DNA of 38,903 nt from Bacillota bacterium. Lineage in GTDB: Bacteria > Bacillota_I > Bacilli_A > Acholeplasmatales > Acholeplasmataceae. The notes beneath the pieces are model-generated. The model was not told the DNA's origin, ran no database searches, and saw only the letters and a list, made by a program, of their open reading frames with translations. Shown one piece after another: positions 1 to 8,844 of the stretch (its first letter is position 1; the number at the start of each line of letters is the position of its first letter). Both the position numbers and the translations under genes were made by a program. The DNA is taken from positions 1 through 38,903 of the forward strand of contig JAURNN010000025.1 in assembly GCA_030830185.1 (NCBI GenBank). Direction: 5' to 3'.

Positions 1-550
1 AATCAATAAATTCAACATCAACTCCTGCTTCGATTAATACTCCAGCAAGTGTATGCGTTCTTTTTGAAACGCCACGATAACGAAATCTACCAGTATCTGT
101 AATTAACCCTGTATATAAAGCAATTGCAGATTCTAGTGGAATTTCTAGTTTGTGCTGAAATGCAAAGTCAGTAATCATTTCAGAAACTGCAGGGTAACTC
201 GTATCTACCCAATTCATATCACCATAAGCGTCAACATCAATATGATGGTCAATTTTAATCACTTTTTTCCCTAGTGTATATCTGGTATCGCTAATGCGAT
301 CTTTTGTCGCTGTATCTACAACAACTGATAATGCATCTTTATATACATCATCAGTAATCACATCTGGCGTTCCTACGTACTTGATGTAATCACTTTCTTC
401 TCCTACAACATAAATGTTCTTATGAGGAAAGGCTGCTTTTAAAATGCCTTTGAGTCCGTATTGTCCTCCGTAACAATCCCCATCTGGCCTTTTATGTCCG
501 TGAATAATAATCGTATCAAATTGTTTAATTTCTTGTAGAATGTTTGTCAT
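1..550 (-). CDS. DHH-family phosphoesterase, 3' end outside the window
   Basis: The reading frame starts at the ATG at 550 and stays open to the window edge (183 codons seen). The N-terminus contains the DHH motif I as HGHKRPDGD, and further on a DHH triad (KIDHH). This is the DHH phosphoesterase superfamily of NrnA-type oligoribonucleases and linear or cyclic dinucleotide phosphodiesterases, which are cytosolic Mn-dependent enzymes. The DHHA1 domain expected at the C-terminus would lie outside the window. It overlaps the 3' end of the upstream paralogue by 26 bases (525-550), so the two are translationally linked. The two proteins are clearly related but diverged, for example RPDGDC here against RPDLDA in the neighbour, which suggests an old tandem duplication with different substrates. 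The exact substrate (nanoRNA, pApA, c-di-AMP) cannot be read from sequence. Confidence 0.88.
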   Translation of the reverse strand, partial: MTNILQEIKQFDTIIIHGHKRPDGDCYGGQYGLKGILKAAFPHKNIYVVGEESDYIKYVGTPDVITDDVYKDALSVVVDTATKDRISDTRYTLGKKVIKIDHHIDVDAYGDMNWVDTSYPAVSEMITDFAFQHKLEIPLESAIALYTGLITDTGRFRYRGVSKRTHTLAGVLIEAGVDVEFID

Positions 551-1481
551 GTTGTTTCACCTTTTCATTTAAGTCTTCTATGAGTTGATATACTTTTTCA
601 ATATTTTCTAATGTTGCACCACAAGCATTTAAATGCCCACCGCCACCATATTTTTTAGCAACATCTACAATCGGGATATCTCTTGAACGAAGTTCGGCGA
701 CATATGAACCATTGTGATCTTCAGAGAAGCTTCCCCATATAAGAACTTCTTTAATACCTGACATTTGATTGACCATACCACGACTAATGGATTGAAAGTC
801 TTCGCCAGTTGATTCAATCAAGGCTTTGGAGTTAATTCTATAAGCAACATTTTCTTTAGTAAGTTCAAATGCTGAAAATTGATTTTTCAATATTTTTCTT
901 GAAAGTGTTTCGGTATACAAATAATTATATAAATCTTGGATGCTAGGTTCAAAACGAGATACATAGCTTGCGAGTAAAAAGGTTCTTTCTGGATTTTTTA
1001 AGTATAAAAACCTTCCAGAATCTGTGACCATACCTCCATAAAGATACGTCGCTGCATCTTTTGATAAATAAAAGTCGTGCGTCTTAGCAATGTCTATTAT
1101 CATCTCACATGCTGAGTTAAAGCTCGTATCTTTATAATGGATTGAAACATTTTCTACGTCAGTATCGTTTTCATGGTGGTCGATAACGATGATTTCTTTT
1201 CCTAATTGATAACGATCATCACTAATCATATGTGATACAGCAACATCTGTAATGATAACAAGTGCGTCTTTATAAGTTTCATCTGTTATTTCATCCATCT
1301 TTGCAAGATAACTCATTGTATTTAAATCCCCTACAACACATATCTTTTTTTCTGGATATTGGCTTTCTAAAAGAAATTTCAATCCCATTTGACTCCCAAT
1401 AGCATCTAAGTCGGGTCTTAGGTGTCTATGGATGATAATCGTGTGATATGCTTTGATTTTGCTTAAGATGACATCTTTCAT
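525..1481 (-). CDS. DHH/DHHA1 phosphoesterase (NrnA-like nanoRNase/pAp phosphatase family)
   Basis: This 318-residue protein is full length for the NrnA family (about 310-330). Visible motifs are HRHLRPDLDAIGSQ (about 18-31), a metal-binding Asp near 79, the DHH triad at about 101-103, and a C-terminal DHHA1 glycine-rich motif GGGGHLNACGA (about 279-289) that binds substrate. Family members degrade 2-5-mer oligonucleotides to mononucleotides and often dephosphorylate pAp or linear dinucleotides in the cytoplasm. The start is supported by AAAAGGAG 7 bases before the ATG and by a TATAAT at 1499-1504. It heads a two-gene unit with the paralogue at 1-550. It lies next to a surface nuclease and an importer, and Mycoplasma genitalium has a DHH protein (MgpA) in a comparable place. 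This fits final digestion of imported oligonucleotides, which is inferred. Confidence 0.9.
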   Translation of the reverse strand: MKDVILSKIKAYHTIIIHRHLRPDLDAIGSQMGLKFLLESQYPEKKICVVGDLNTMSYLAKMDEITDETYKDALVIITDVAVSHMISDDRYQLGKEIIVIDHHENDTDVENVSIHYKDTSFNSACEMIIDIAKTHDFYLSKDAATYLYGGMVTDSGRFLYLKNPERTFLLASYVSRFEPSIQDLYNYLYTETLSRKILKNQFSAFELTKENVAYRINSKALIESTGEDFQSISRGMVNQMSGIKEVLIWGSFSEDHNGSYVAELRSRDIPIVDVAKKYGGGGHLNACGATLENIEKVYQLIEDLNEKVKQHDKHSTRN

Positions 1482-1498
1482 GTTTGCTCCTTTTGAAG

Positions 1499-1504
1499 AT
1501 TATA
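1499..1504 (-). promoter_or_regulatory. Probable -10 box of the tandem DHH genes
   Basis: The minus strand reads TATAAT here, about 18 bases upstream of the ATG at 1481 and just before a strong AAAAGGAG ribosome site. No good -35 match was found at the usual distance. Confidence 0.5.
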
Positions 1505-1525
1505 ATAGAATATCATATTTCATAA

Positions 1526-1550
1526 TAAAAAGCGAGTTGCCCCGCTTTTA
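1526..1550 (-). terminator. Terminator of the nuclease lipoprotein operon
   Basis: On the minus strand a 7-bp stem AAAAGCG/CGCTTTT with an 8-base loop is followed by a T-rich stretch. It overlaps the stop codon of the lipoprotein gene (1548-1550). Confidence 0.6.
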
Positions 1551-2756
1551 TTCCCAAGGAAGTTTTAAGTGTGGTGTCCAAACTGGATTTTCAGTTGTAT
1601 TTCTTCTTGTGTCATAGTTCCAGTCAGGAGATTTTTCACCTTCTGGGTCATTTGGAAACCCTTTAGTTGCCCAACTGTTCTCTTCCGCTCTATGTTGAGC
1701 AAATCTTAAAAATGTTAAATACGGAACGTTTTTATAGGTTAACAAATAATCATAGGCTTGGTATTGTGAACCAACATCTTCTGATAATCCTTCCGCGACA
1801 ATCCAAAATTGCGAAAGTGCTCCGTTGATCCAAACAAGTCCAAGATTTCTACCATATCCCTCTTGTAGACTGTTTCCAGGAATTGATTGTATGTGTATGG
1901 TTTTTGAATTAGAATCGCCTAAAAGGTATTCTTTATTATATTTACTAGCCACATATCCCCATGGTTCTGCGGATACATTGCTTCCATTCACTTCAGGTGT
2001 GTTTAAGTAAAAGTATCTTAAAGACCCTCCTGGATATCCATTCATTGAGGTAAAAAATGCGGTATCTCCATCAGCAACACCGTTCAGTTTAACCTCTGCT
2101 GCACCACCATAACCTAATTCATTATTGTTTGGGTCAACATATGGCAAATCTAAATAGCGTTGTTCTAATTGAGGCCCTTGATAAAGTTGTTCGAGTGTTT
2201 TAATGTCGTGATTGTCGTTTTTTAAGTTCTCAAACAAATCAGGAACATACGCAATAAAATTAAATTGATTATATTCAGTTGATGCGATATAGTCTTCTTT
2301 TTCACCAAGTCTTATCATTGTAAGGTCGACTGCAAAATTAATATCAAACCCTAGTAGCCCAAATTGATCTACCTTTTGATCATTATAAAAAAGTTCTATG
2401 ACGTCATTACCGTTATAAGGCAAGTTATTATTATATTGATAATCTGTCTTGTTTTGAATATTTATATTCGTTGGATTGTTCCCCGAAACTACATAATAGG
2501 AATCTGGTTCGAGAATTCCTTCTAGTTGTATGGCGTGATCACCACCTTCTGTTGTCGACCCATTATTATAAATTCTTAGTTCAACTTTATTTAAATCTAC
2601 CGGTTCAATAGTTGGGTTATATACTTCAATAACATTATTAGACATCGATGTGGCATCGAATACTTTAGAAATAACAATGTTTGGTGTTTCTCCTTGACAC
2701 GATTGAAGTAAGAAAACACTTAAAAGTAGCATGATTATCGTGGTGGTTTTTCTCAT
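1548..2756 (-). CDS. Surface lipoprotein: lamin-tail domain plus staphylococcal-nuclease-like domain
   Basis: This 402-residue lipoprotein has a signal peptide ending in the lipobox LLQSC, so Cys20 would be the lipidated residue on the outer face of the membrane. Residues about 25-155 look like a bacterial lamin-tail domain (VISKVFDATSMSNNVIEVYNPT, then NGNDVIELF). Residues about 222-366 match the SNase fold: DGDT at 229-232, Arg247, LNTPE at 251-255, and YGRNLGLVWING with Arg303. These line up with Asp19/Asp21, Arg35, Glu43 and Arg87 of micrococcal nuclease. The position of Asp40 is Asn252. The family cleaves DNA and RNA with Ca2+. It is translated from an ATGA overlap with the membrane protein upstream and ends at a terminator. 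A role in digesting environmental nucleic acid is inferred; activity despite the D40N-like change is unproven. Confidence 0.85.
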   Translation of the reverse strand: MRKTTTIIMLLLSVFLLQSCQGETPNIVISKVFDATSMSNNVIEVYNPTIEPVDLNKVELRIYNNGSTTEGGDHAIQLEGILEPDSYYVVSGNNPTNINIQNKTDYQYNNNLPYNGNDVIELFYNDQKVDQFGLLGFDINFAVDLTMIRLGEKEDYIASTEYNQFNFIAYVPDLFENLKNDNHDIKTLEQLYQGPQLEQRYLDLPYVDPNNNELGYGGAAEVKLNGVADGDTAFFTSMNGYPGGSLRYFYLNTPEVNGSNVSAEPWGYVASKYNKEYLLGDSNSKTIHIQSIPGNSLQEGYGRNLGLVWINGALSQFWIVAEGLSEDVGSQYQAYDYLLTYKNVPYLTFLRFAQHRAEENSWATKGFPNDPEGEKSPDWNYDTRRNTTENPVWTPHLKLPWE

Positions 2757-3610
2757 TTTTTGATCTCCTTGTTTGTTTTCATTCTCTTCATGTTTTTATG
2801 AAAAAACGTAAAGTAGGTGACGGGAATAAATATAAGTATTTCAATTCCTATATATAAGTAACTCAAGTAGTTATATGATTGAAAAAGTGTATTAAGTTCG
2901 GTATTGAGATACCACGTATCTTTATCATTAATGGTTTCAAGTTGAATATTTGATTCTTCTATTATATTTAAATCTGCTTGGTAGAAATCCGGGAAACTTA
3001 AACTCTTATCCTCATAAACTTCAGTATTGATGAGTTTAGATGTTGAAACATCAAATCCTTCTGTTGGATAAAATACTTCAATACGTTCAATACGTGTTGT
3101 TTTGGTGTCATTTATAAAATGTTTTTGGTCAATTGCATACATGTGCATTGAATCATCATATAGTTGGACGAATTGTTCTTGAAAGACGCTTTGATTAAAC
3201 CCTTCTGGATTAGATTCAAACGCAATATCAATTTTTAGTGTAAGTGCATCATCATTAAAAAAAGCAAAAGAATCAGTATTCTCATAATCGCGAATGAGTA
3301 TGATCATTTCATAATGATAATTACTATTGTTTTCGTATAATAGCACGGGAAAAATCATGAGTTGATAAGCATAGTTTGGTTGAGTAATTTCAACATCAAT
3401 GATGGGGTCATTTTTGATATAAATATCAAATTGTCCTTGTGTGTTTGCGATTAAAGTTGCTGTTATCAAATCCTTTGAATCATCATAAATACGTGCTTCT
3501 TGTTCTTCTAAAAATGTTACTGTTTGATTGGCTCTTGCATAACCAGCAACAATAAAGGTGATAAAAGCAATCAATATGATATATGATGTGATTCCAAAGA
3601 TTTTTCCCAT
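2753..3610 (-). CDS. Unknown two-span membrane protein, operon partner of the nuclease lipoprotein
   Basis: I do not recognise this 285-residue protein. It has one membrane span near the N-terminus (about 5-25, hydrophobic IILIAFITFIVAG) and another near the C-terminus (about 245-268). Between them is a roughly 215-residue, acidic, probably extracellular region, and the protein ends in a short basic tail (KNMKRMKTNKEIKK). The ATG is preceded by TAGGA and by a promoter at 3639-3667. The stop overlaps the ATG of the LTD-nuclease lipoprotein as ATGA, so the two are translated together and probably act together, for example in anchoring, presenting or regulating the nuclease. No catalytic motif is visible. 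It could equally be a structural or sensory protein. Confidence 0.8.
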   Translation of the reverse strand: MGKIFGITSYIILIAFITFIVAGYARANQTVTFLEEQEARIYDDSKDLITATLIANTQGQFDIYIKNDPIIDVEITQPNYAYQLMIFPVLLYENNSNYHYEMIILIRDYENTDSFAFFNDDALTLKIDIAFESNPEGFNQSVFQEQFVQLYDDSMHMYAIDQKHFINDTKTTRIERIEVFYPTEGFDVSTSKLINTEVYEDKSLSFPDFYQADLNIIEESNIQLETINDKDTWYLNTELNTLFQSYNYLSYLYIGIEILIFIPVTYFTFFHKNMKRMKTNKEIKK

Positions 3611-3638
3611 GTATTTTCCTAGGTTTTTGTGTATGTCT

Positions 3639-3667
3639 ATTATACGTTTTTTAATGCTTTTTTACAA
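3639..3667 (-). promoter_or_regulatory. Promoter of the membrane protein/nuclease operon
   Basis: Minus strand TTGTAA (3662-3667), a 17-base spacer, and TATAAT (3639-3644). It sits about 30 bases upstream of the ATG at 3610. Good match to the housekeeping sigma consensus. Confidence 0.7.
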
Positions 3668-3669
3668 AT

Positions 3670-3699
3670 AAAAAAAGGATAGATTGCTCTATCCTTTTT
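3670..3699 (-). terminator. Terminator of the ABC/OB-fold lipoprotein operon
   Basis: A perfect 12-bp stem (3672-3683 with 3688-3699) around a TTGC loop is followed on the minus strand by a T-run. It lies 22 bases after the stop of the 1209-residue lipoprotein. Confidence 0.88.
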
Positions 3700-3720
3700 C
3701 TTACAATGTTTAATCAATTA

Positions 3721-6700
3721 TTACGCTGTGTGTGAACCTAAATAGGAGAAATCATTTGCTGGATATACAATCCATTCTTCTGGATTCCATGTTCCTGTCC
3801 CACCAGTTACACCCGGTTTTCTTACAAGAGTTACATTTGCTGTTGTTCCAGTGCCAACAACCCAAGATGATCCTGGATCTTCACCAACAACACCAAACAT
3901 GTCTATAACAACCCATGTTGTACCTCCATCGGTTGTTTTTTCTAATACAAATGCATCATCTCCATTAAAAAATGTGACGTCTCCTGCTAAATCTCCAACT
4001 GAAGTAATTTCAGAAACTGATTGACTGTTATAAATTACAAATACGTCTCCAGCTGCAAGAGAACCAGAAAGTACTGATGTTTGAGAAGCCGTTGTACTTC
4101 CGTTTGAATATAAAGTTACTCTATAATTTGTTAGATCTAAAGCAGCATCTGTTGGATTATATAGTTCAATTGCTTTATTGTTTCCGCCATCACCTTCAAC
4201 ATACTCAGAAATGAATAGGTCAGAAGTTGGGGTTACCACAACAACTTTTTCAACAGCATCAGCGCTTGCAATACGTAATCTTAATTCATTACTCCAATAT
4301 GCACCAGCAACAACATTGATTACATCACCAACAACTAACTCAGTTGGTAACCCAACAGGATCACCTGATCTAGAGTCCCAACGAATAAAGAATGTTGCAG
4401 TTCCATTTGAAACTTCAATATCTAAATTATCATATTGGTCGTATGCTATACTAATCACTTCTAATCCTTTAAATTCTACAAGTTGTGCAGTATAGGCTTC
4501 TAATGCAGTAACATCCATTGCTGTGACATCAACTGCTGTTGGGAAGTCAAATCCTGGTGTTGGAATAACATTTACAAATTGAACACTAGAAACTTGTTCT
4601 AATCCTCTAAATGCGCCGCGAGTTGCTTGAATTTCAATTGCATATCCACCTAAGTAAGCAGCTAGGAATGCATCTTTTTCAGCACTTGAACCGCTTCCTA
4701 AAAACACATCTAGTGCCCCTGTGTTGTCTTGGAATAAGAAGTTATTACCATCGACATTAAGTGTGACATATCCACGAATCGTAACGATTGTATCTACCGC
4801 TTCAGCAAGTGCAGCAGCAATTGTCATTGGAGGTAATGTGAAGTCACCTTCAGCATCAATTCTTAAACGTGCACCATCACTCCAGTAAACACCGACAACA
4901 GCATCAACAACATCACCAGCAACTAGTGTTAGTGGGAATCCTACTGGATCTCCTGTTCTTGAATCCCAACGAATTTCAACTGTTTCACTACCTAGTGTAA
5001 ATGTGAAATCAACATTATCATATTGATCTGTCGCTAGGCTTACAAATACTAAACCTTCTAAACGAACTTGTTGTGCAATGTAGTCTGATAAGTCAGCAAC
5101 GCTTGTGACAACTGTTGGTGTAGGGAATGCAGCACCAATTTTATCAAAAAGCATTAAATCTGTAATTGTTGATACTTGTTCTAATCCTCTAAATGTTCCA
5201 CGTTTTGCAGTAAGTTGAACTGCATAACGTCCGTGATACGCACGTAATAATTCATCTTTAGTAGGACTTGCACCACCACCAGCAAAGATATCAAGTGCAC
5301 CAGTACCATCTTGAATAAAGAAGTTGTTACCCTCAACATTCATGGTGATGTATCCTTCAACGGTTACAATAGTATCCACAGCTTCCAATAATGCTGCTGC
5401 AATTGTCATTGGAGGCAATGAAACATCGTCTGCAGAGTCAATTCTTAATATTGCTGAGTTACTGAAATACACACCTGCAACAATGTTAACAATATCGCCT
5501 GCTTCAAGTTCTGTTGGAAGTCCAGCAGGTGTAGCAGCTCTTGAGTCCCAACGAATCACAACTGTTTCTGTTCCTAAAGTTGCAGTAATATCTAAGTTTC
5601 CATATGAGTCATAAGCAATACTTACTACTTCTAAATTTCTAAATCTAACGAGTTGAGCAACGAGTCCGTCTAATTGTGATAATGCTGTTACATCAACAAC
5701 AATCGGGAATGCTACTTCAGGTTCAGAAACAACAGCGACACTTGTAATGTTAGATAATTGTTCTAACCCTCTAAATGAACCTCGTTCACCAACAACTTCA
5801 ACAAGTTCACCACTTGCTAATGCTGCTAAAATTGCAGTTTTTTGTTCACTATCGCCAGGCATATATAAATCAAGCGCACCTGTTTCGTCTTGTAGTAAGA
5901 AGTTGTTTCCATCAACATTCAATGTAACATAGCCTTGAACAACTGCAAGTTCACCTGCTGCAATTTCTAATGCTTCAGAAATAGAAACAACTGGTGATAC
6001 ACCAACTTTAACTGTAAATTCTTTAACAACTGCAGTTGCGGTTCCAAGTGATACTGTTGCAGTTAATAGAACTGTCGCTTGACCATCTGTTGGTACAGTG
6101 ACTGCACCTGTCGTTGGGTTAATGACAGCTTCATTATCTGATGTCCAAGCAATCGTGGTATCATTTGCACCTGTCGTTGCTAAATCTAGTGTCGTATCTT
6201 CTAAAATGTTAAATGGAATTGATAGTGCGTTGCTATCTACTTCAATTGCTTCAGCATCTGTTAGGTTTGCTGTAATTCCGTCAGCACCACCTACATAGTA
6301 AAATGCAAATGCTTTATTGTTTGATCTGAATGTATAAATTAAAATATCAACAGTAATAACTTTGCCGTCATACGCTTGAATTTCAGCCATATTAAATGTA
6401 TTGTAATATAGCATGAGTCCCACTGTAGGAGCTTCAGTTGTTCCTGGAACCCATGTTTGTGTTGTGTCATAATTGGTTGGCATAATATAGGTATTATAGT
6501 TTCCTGTATCACCAGGAATCACATAAACACGTCCAGTAACTGTTGCATAAACTGTTTCAAATGCACCACTTGATGCATTACCATATGCAATTTCATCTTG
6601 ATCTGTATCAAGTAAGTTATTGACATATGCTGCAATGTCAGTAATGACTTCAGCTGTTGGCATTTGTGGTGTTGCTGTAGCATCTAATTCAGCTGTCCAA

Positions 6701-7350
6701 GCAACAAGTTCCCAAATTCCAAAGTACCATTCAGTAGTACCAGAAACATCATAGACTTTTCCTACTTCAAGTCCACTCATGTCTCCACCGTAAAGTTGAA
6801 TGATTCCTGTTCCGTCATATGCAAACGCAGAATCTGAACCTTTACCTACAATGGTTAATCCGTCTAATGTTACTTGGTATGTACCATCATATGCAACATC
6901 GTCAAGTGCAAGAACGTCTTCTATATTTTCAATTGTGACCTCTTCAACCTCACTTGATTTAACAGTAAGTTCTAAACTCCAGGTAAGTGTAAGCTCTTGA
7001 GTTGCATCTAACTCAGATGGAATTGTTAAAACCGCCGTTAACATGACTTTGGCATCTGGTTCACCAAATGCAGGACGGTTCACAGTTACAACTGCTAAGT
7101 TACTTGCTGGTTGTCCTACTGTGACAACCCCTGGATTATTGGTTGACCATACTGCATCCACACCACCAACAAGTAATGTTGGAACCGTAAAGTTACCGGT
7201 AATATTTGATGGGTCAGATATTAATCCGTTTAATGTATCATATGCATCTTGTAAGGTTTCTTGAGCTGGATCGACCGTTACTGGGTCTTCACATGCTACT
7301 AAACCAAAGACAAGTGCGAATGATGCGAGTAATAAAAATAATTTTTTCAT
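3721..7350 (-). CDS. Giant surface lipoprotein: Ig-like, three OB-type repeats, C-terminal lamin-tail domain
   Basis: This 1209-residue lipoprotein has the lipobox GLVAC with Cys20. After it comes a cadherin/atrophied-Ig-like segment (about 25-130), an OB-like domain (about 135-250), further beta-rich sequence, and a second Ig-like stretch (about 385-450). Three repeats of about 193-194 residues follow (about 456-648, 649-842, 843-1037). Each has a GY.T.NV.GNNF..QD.TGALD element, RG.FRGLEQ, and RWDSR..P.G.P, typical of OB-type domains found beside secreted nucleases. A lamin-tail domain closes the protein (about 1040-1180: LFISEYVEGDGGNNKAIELY). No nuclease active site is visible, so it is probably a nucleic-acid or glycan binding scaffold. 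It is the last gene of the ABC operon, 26 bases after the binding-protein gene with GGGAG before its ATG. The link to transport comes from this position. The ligand is unproven. Confidence 0.85.
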   Translation of the reverse strand: MKKLFLLLASFALVFGLVACEDPVTVDPAQETLQDAYDTLNGLISDPSNITGNFTVPTLLVGGVDAVWSTNNPGVVTVGQPASNLAVVTVNRPAFGEPDAKVMLTAVLTIPSELDATQELTLTWSLELTVKSSEVEEVTIENIEDVLALDDVAYDGTYQVTLDGLTIVGKGSDSAFAYDGTGIIQLYGGDMSGLEVGKVYDVSGTTEWYFGIWELVAWTAELDATATPQMPTAEVITDIAAYVNNLLDTDQDEIAYGNASSGAFETVYATVTGRVYVIPGDTGNYNTYIMPTNYDTTQTWVPGTTEAPTVGLMLYYNTFNMAEIQAYDGKVITVDILIYTFRSNNKAFAFYYVGGADGITANLTDAEAIEVDSNALSIPFNILEDTTLDLATTGANDTTIAWTSDNEAVINPTTGAVTVPTDGQATVLLTATVSLGTATAVVKEFTVKVGVSPVVSISEALEIAAGELAVVQGYVTLNVDGNNFLLQDETGALDLYMPGDSEQKTAILAALASGELVEVVGERGSFRGLEQLSNITSVAVVSEPEVAFPIVVDVTALSQLDGLVAQLVRFRNLEVVSIAYDSYGNLDITATLGTETVVIRWDSRAATPAGLPTELEAGDIVNIVAGVYFSNSAILRIDSADDVSLPPMTIAAALLEAVDTIVTVEGYITMNVEGNNFFIQDGTGALDIFAGGGASPTKDELLRAYHGRYAVQLTAKRGTFRGLEQVSTITDLMLFDKIGAAFPTPTVVTSVADLSDYIAQQVRLEGLVFVSLATDQYDNVDFTFTLGSETVEIRWDSRTGDPVGFPLTLVAGDVVDAVVGVYWSDGARLRIDAEGDFTLPPMTIAAALAEAVDTIVTIRGYVTLNVDGNNFLFQDNTGALDVFLGSGSSAEKDAFLAAYLGGYAIEIQATRGAFRGLEQVSSVQFVNVIPTPGFDFPTAVDVTAMDVTALEAYTAQLVEFKGLEVISIAYDQYDNLDIEVSNGTATFFIRWDSRSGDPVGLPTELVVGDVINVVAGAYWSNELRLRIASADAVEKVVVVTPTSDLFISEYVEGDGGNNKAIELYNPTDAALDLTNYRVTLYSNGSTTASQTSVLSGSLAAGDVFVIYNSQSVSEITSVGDLAGDVTFFNGDDAFVLEKTTDGGTTWVVIDMFGVVGEDPGSSWVVGTGTTANVTLVRKPGVTGGTGTWNPEEWIVYPANDFSYLGSHTA

Positions 7351-7376
7351 TCACTTCTCCCTTTTTCTTTTTTTTA

Positions 7377-8816
7377 TTAATTCGTTATAAAATCAAATGA
7401 TTCTTGGTATTGCTCATCAATATACGCATCTAAATCGGCGTCGCTTGCTGCTTCATAAGCAAGTATTTTTACAAGTAGTGCACCAACTTCAGATCGTGTT
7501 TTTGAACTTTGATTAAACACTGCTGATGTGAAGAAAATATCTTCATTTTCTAAGAAAATTTCAATCGCTTCTTTAACAAGTTTTGCAATCGCTTCATCCA
7601 TCGTTGTTGGGTTTTCTTTGATACCTGCAACATAGTTCGTCCAACGCGTTGTTTCGTAAGCTGAATAACGAATTGGTGCATATCCTGAAGGAATACTAAA
7701 TTCAGCAGTTCTTTCTGGTTCTAGCATAAACTTCGCAAATAACCACGCAGCAATCATGCGTTGTTCATCATTAGATTTGAATAAGTTAATGTTTGGTCCT
7801 TGTTGAATTTGGAAACGAGATTCTGCAGTAAATCCTGGAAGTGGTGCAACACCAACACGGTAACCAGCGTCAAAAACCGCTTGAGGCATACCAACATAAG
7901 CATAGCGTGTTCCACCTGTAGATCCAACATACATATATGTTTTAGGGTTTGCAACTTTCATTGAGTCAGAGTTATATGCATCCCCATTGAGTGCACGTGT
8001 AATCATTAATCCCTTATCTACTTTATCTTTAAAGTAACGTACCATGTCTTTAGATAAGTCGTTGTTGAATTGAACTTCACCGCGTCCAGTTTCAGCGTTG
8101 TATCCTGTATAAGGTGCATTAAATTGTTTAGACCCTGTAATGAATAAGTTATCTTCTGAGTCATATCCAAAAGGAAATGAATCTGGTTCTCTATCTTTGA
8201 TATCTTGGGCGATTGCGAATACTCCATCCCAAGTTGTTGGAACGTCATATCCGTGTTCCTTAAAATATGATTCGTTATAGAAAAACGCTTCTGAGGATTT
8301 AGTAAATGGTAATGAAAGAATTGTTCCTTCATCATCATAACTTTGACCTTCTGCCCATAATCCTGGTAAAAAGTCTGCAATTTCTTCATCTGTTAAACCA
8401 ATGTTTGGATTATTAATAAAGTTATTCAGAGCAAGTGGTGCTTTTGCAGCAGCATATCTTGCAATATGGTCTGGATAACTTTCGGCAATATCTGGTTGAT
8501 TTCCTGCAGGAATTGCAAGCGCAATCTTATCAGATAAAGCAGTATAATCTCCAGCTGCTTTTTCTTCAATCACTGTAATGTTTGGATAAACAACATTAAA
8601 CTCTTCGATCCATTTTTGTACAAGTGCTTGAGATTGTGCACCCATGCGATGCCAAAACGTGATCGTGATTTCTTTTGAAGTATCAAGATCAGCATCTGCA
8701 GATAATTCATACCACTCAACAAGACGAGCAGCTTCATTACCTGTACGTTCACCACCACATGCAGCAAGTGAAACTGCAGCAGTAAGTGCTAAAAATAATA
8801 AAAATACTTTTTTCAT
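7377..8816 (-). CDS. ABC transporter solute-binding lipoprotein (family 1)
   Basis: This 479-residue protein has a lipobox SLAAC at Cys20 and the N-terminal signature ITITFWHRMGAQSQALVQKWIEEFN of family 1 extracellular solute-binding proteins. It should sit on the outer membrane face and hand substrate to the two permeases encoded just upstream. Family 1 usually binds oligosaccharides or glycerol phosphate compounds. The flanking surface nuclease and OB/lamin-tail proteins raise the possibility that this one binds nucleic-acid breakdown products instead. The ATG has AAGGAG 8 bases upstream. The length is somewhat above the usual 410-450. Family assignment is firm, ligand is not. Confidence 0.9.
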   Translation of the reverse strand: MKKVFLLFLALTAAVSLAACGGERTGNEAARLVEWYELSADADLDTSKEITITFWHRMGAQSQALVQKWIEEFNVVYPNITVIEEKAAGDYTALSDKIALAIPAGNQPDIAESYPDHIARYAAAKAPLALNNFINNPNIGLTDEEIADFLPGLWAEGQSYDDEGTILSLPFTKSSEAFFYNESYFKEHGYDVPTTWDGVFAIAQDIKDREPDSFPFGYDSEDNLFITGSKQFNAPYTGYNAETGRGEVQFNNDLSKDMVRYFKDKVDKGLMITRALNGDAYNSDSMKVANPKTYMYVGSTGGTRYAYVGMPQAVFDAGYRVGVAPLPGFTAESRFQIQQGPNINLFKSNDEQRMIAAWLFAKFMLEPERTAEFSIPSGYAPIRYSAYETTRWTNYVAGIKENPTTMDEAIAKLVKEAIEIFLENEDIFFTSAVFNQSSKTRSEVGALLVKILAYEAASDADLDAYIDEQYQESFDFITN

Positions 8817-8844
8817 ACCCTTTTCTCCTTTTTTGTTTTATTTA

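Noticed and set aside
3721..6000. The roughly 580-base repeats as a mobile or CRISPR-like array.
   Set aside because: They are in-frame protein domain repeats inside one open reading frame, with no spacers and no transposase.
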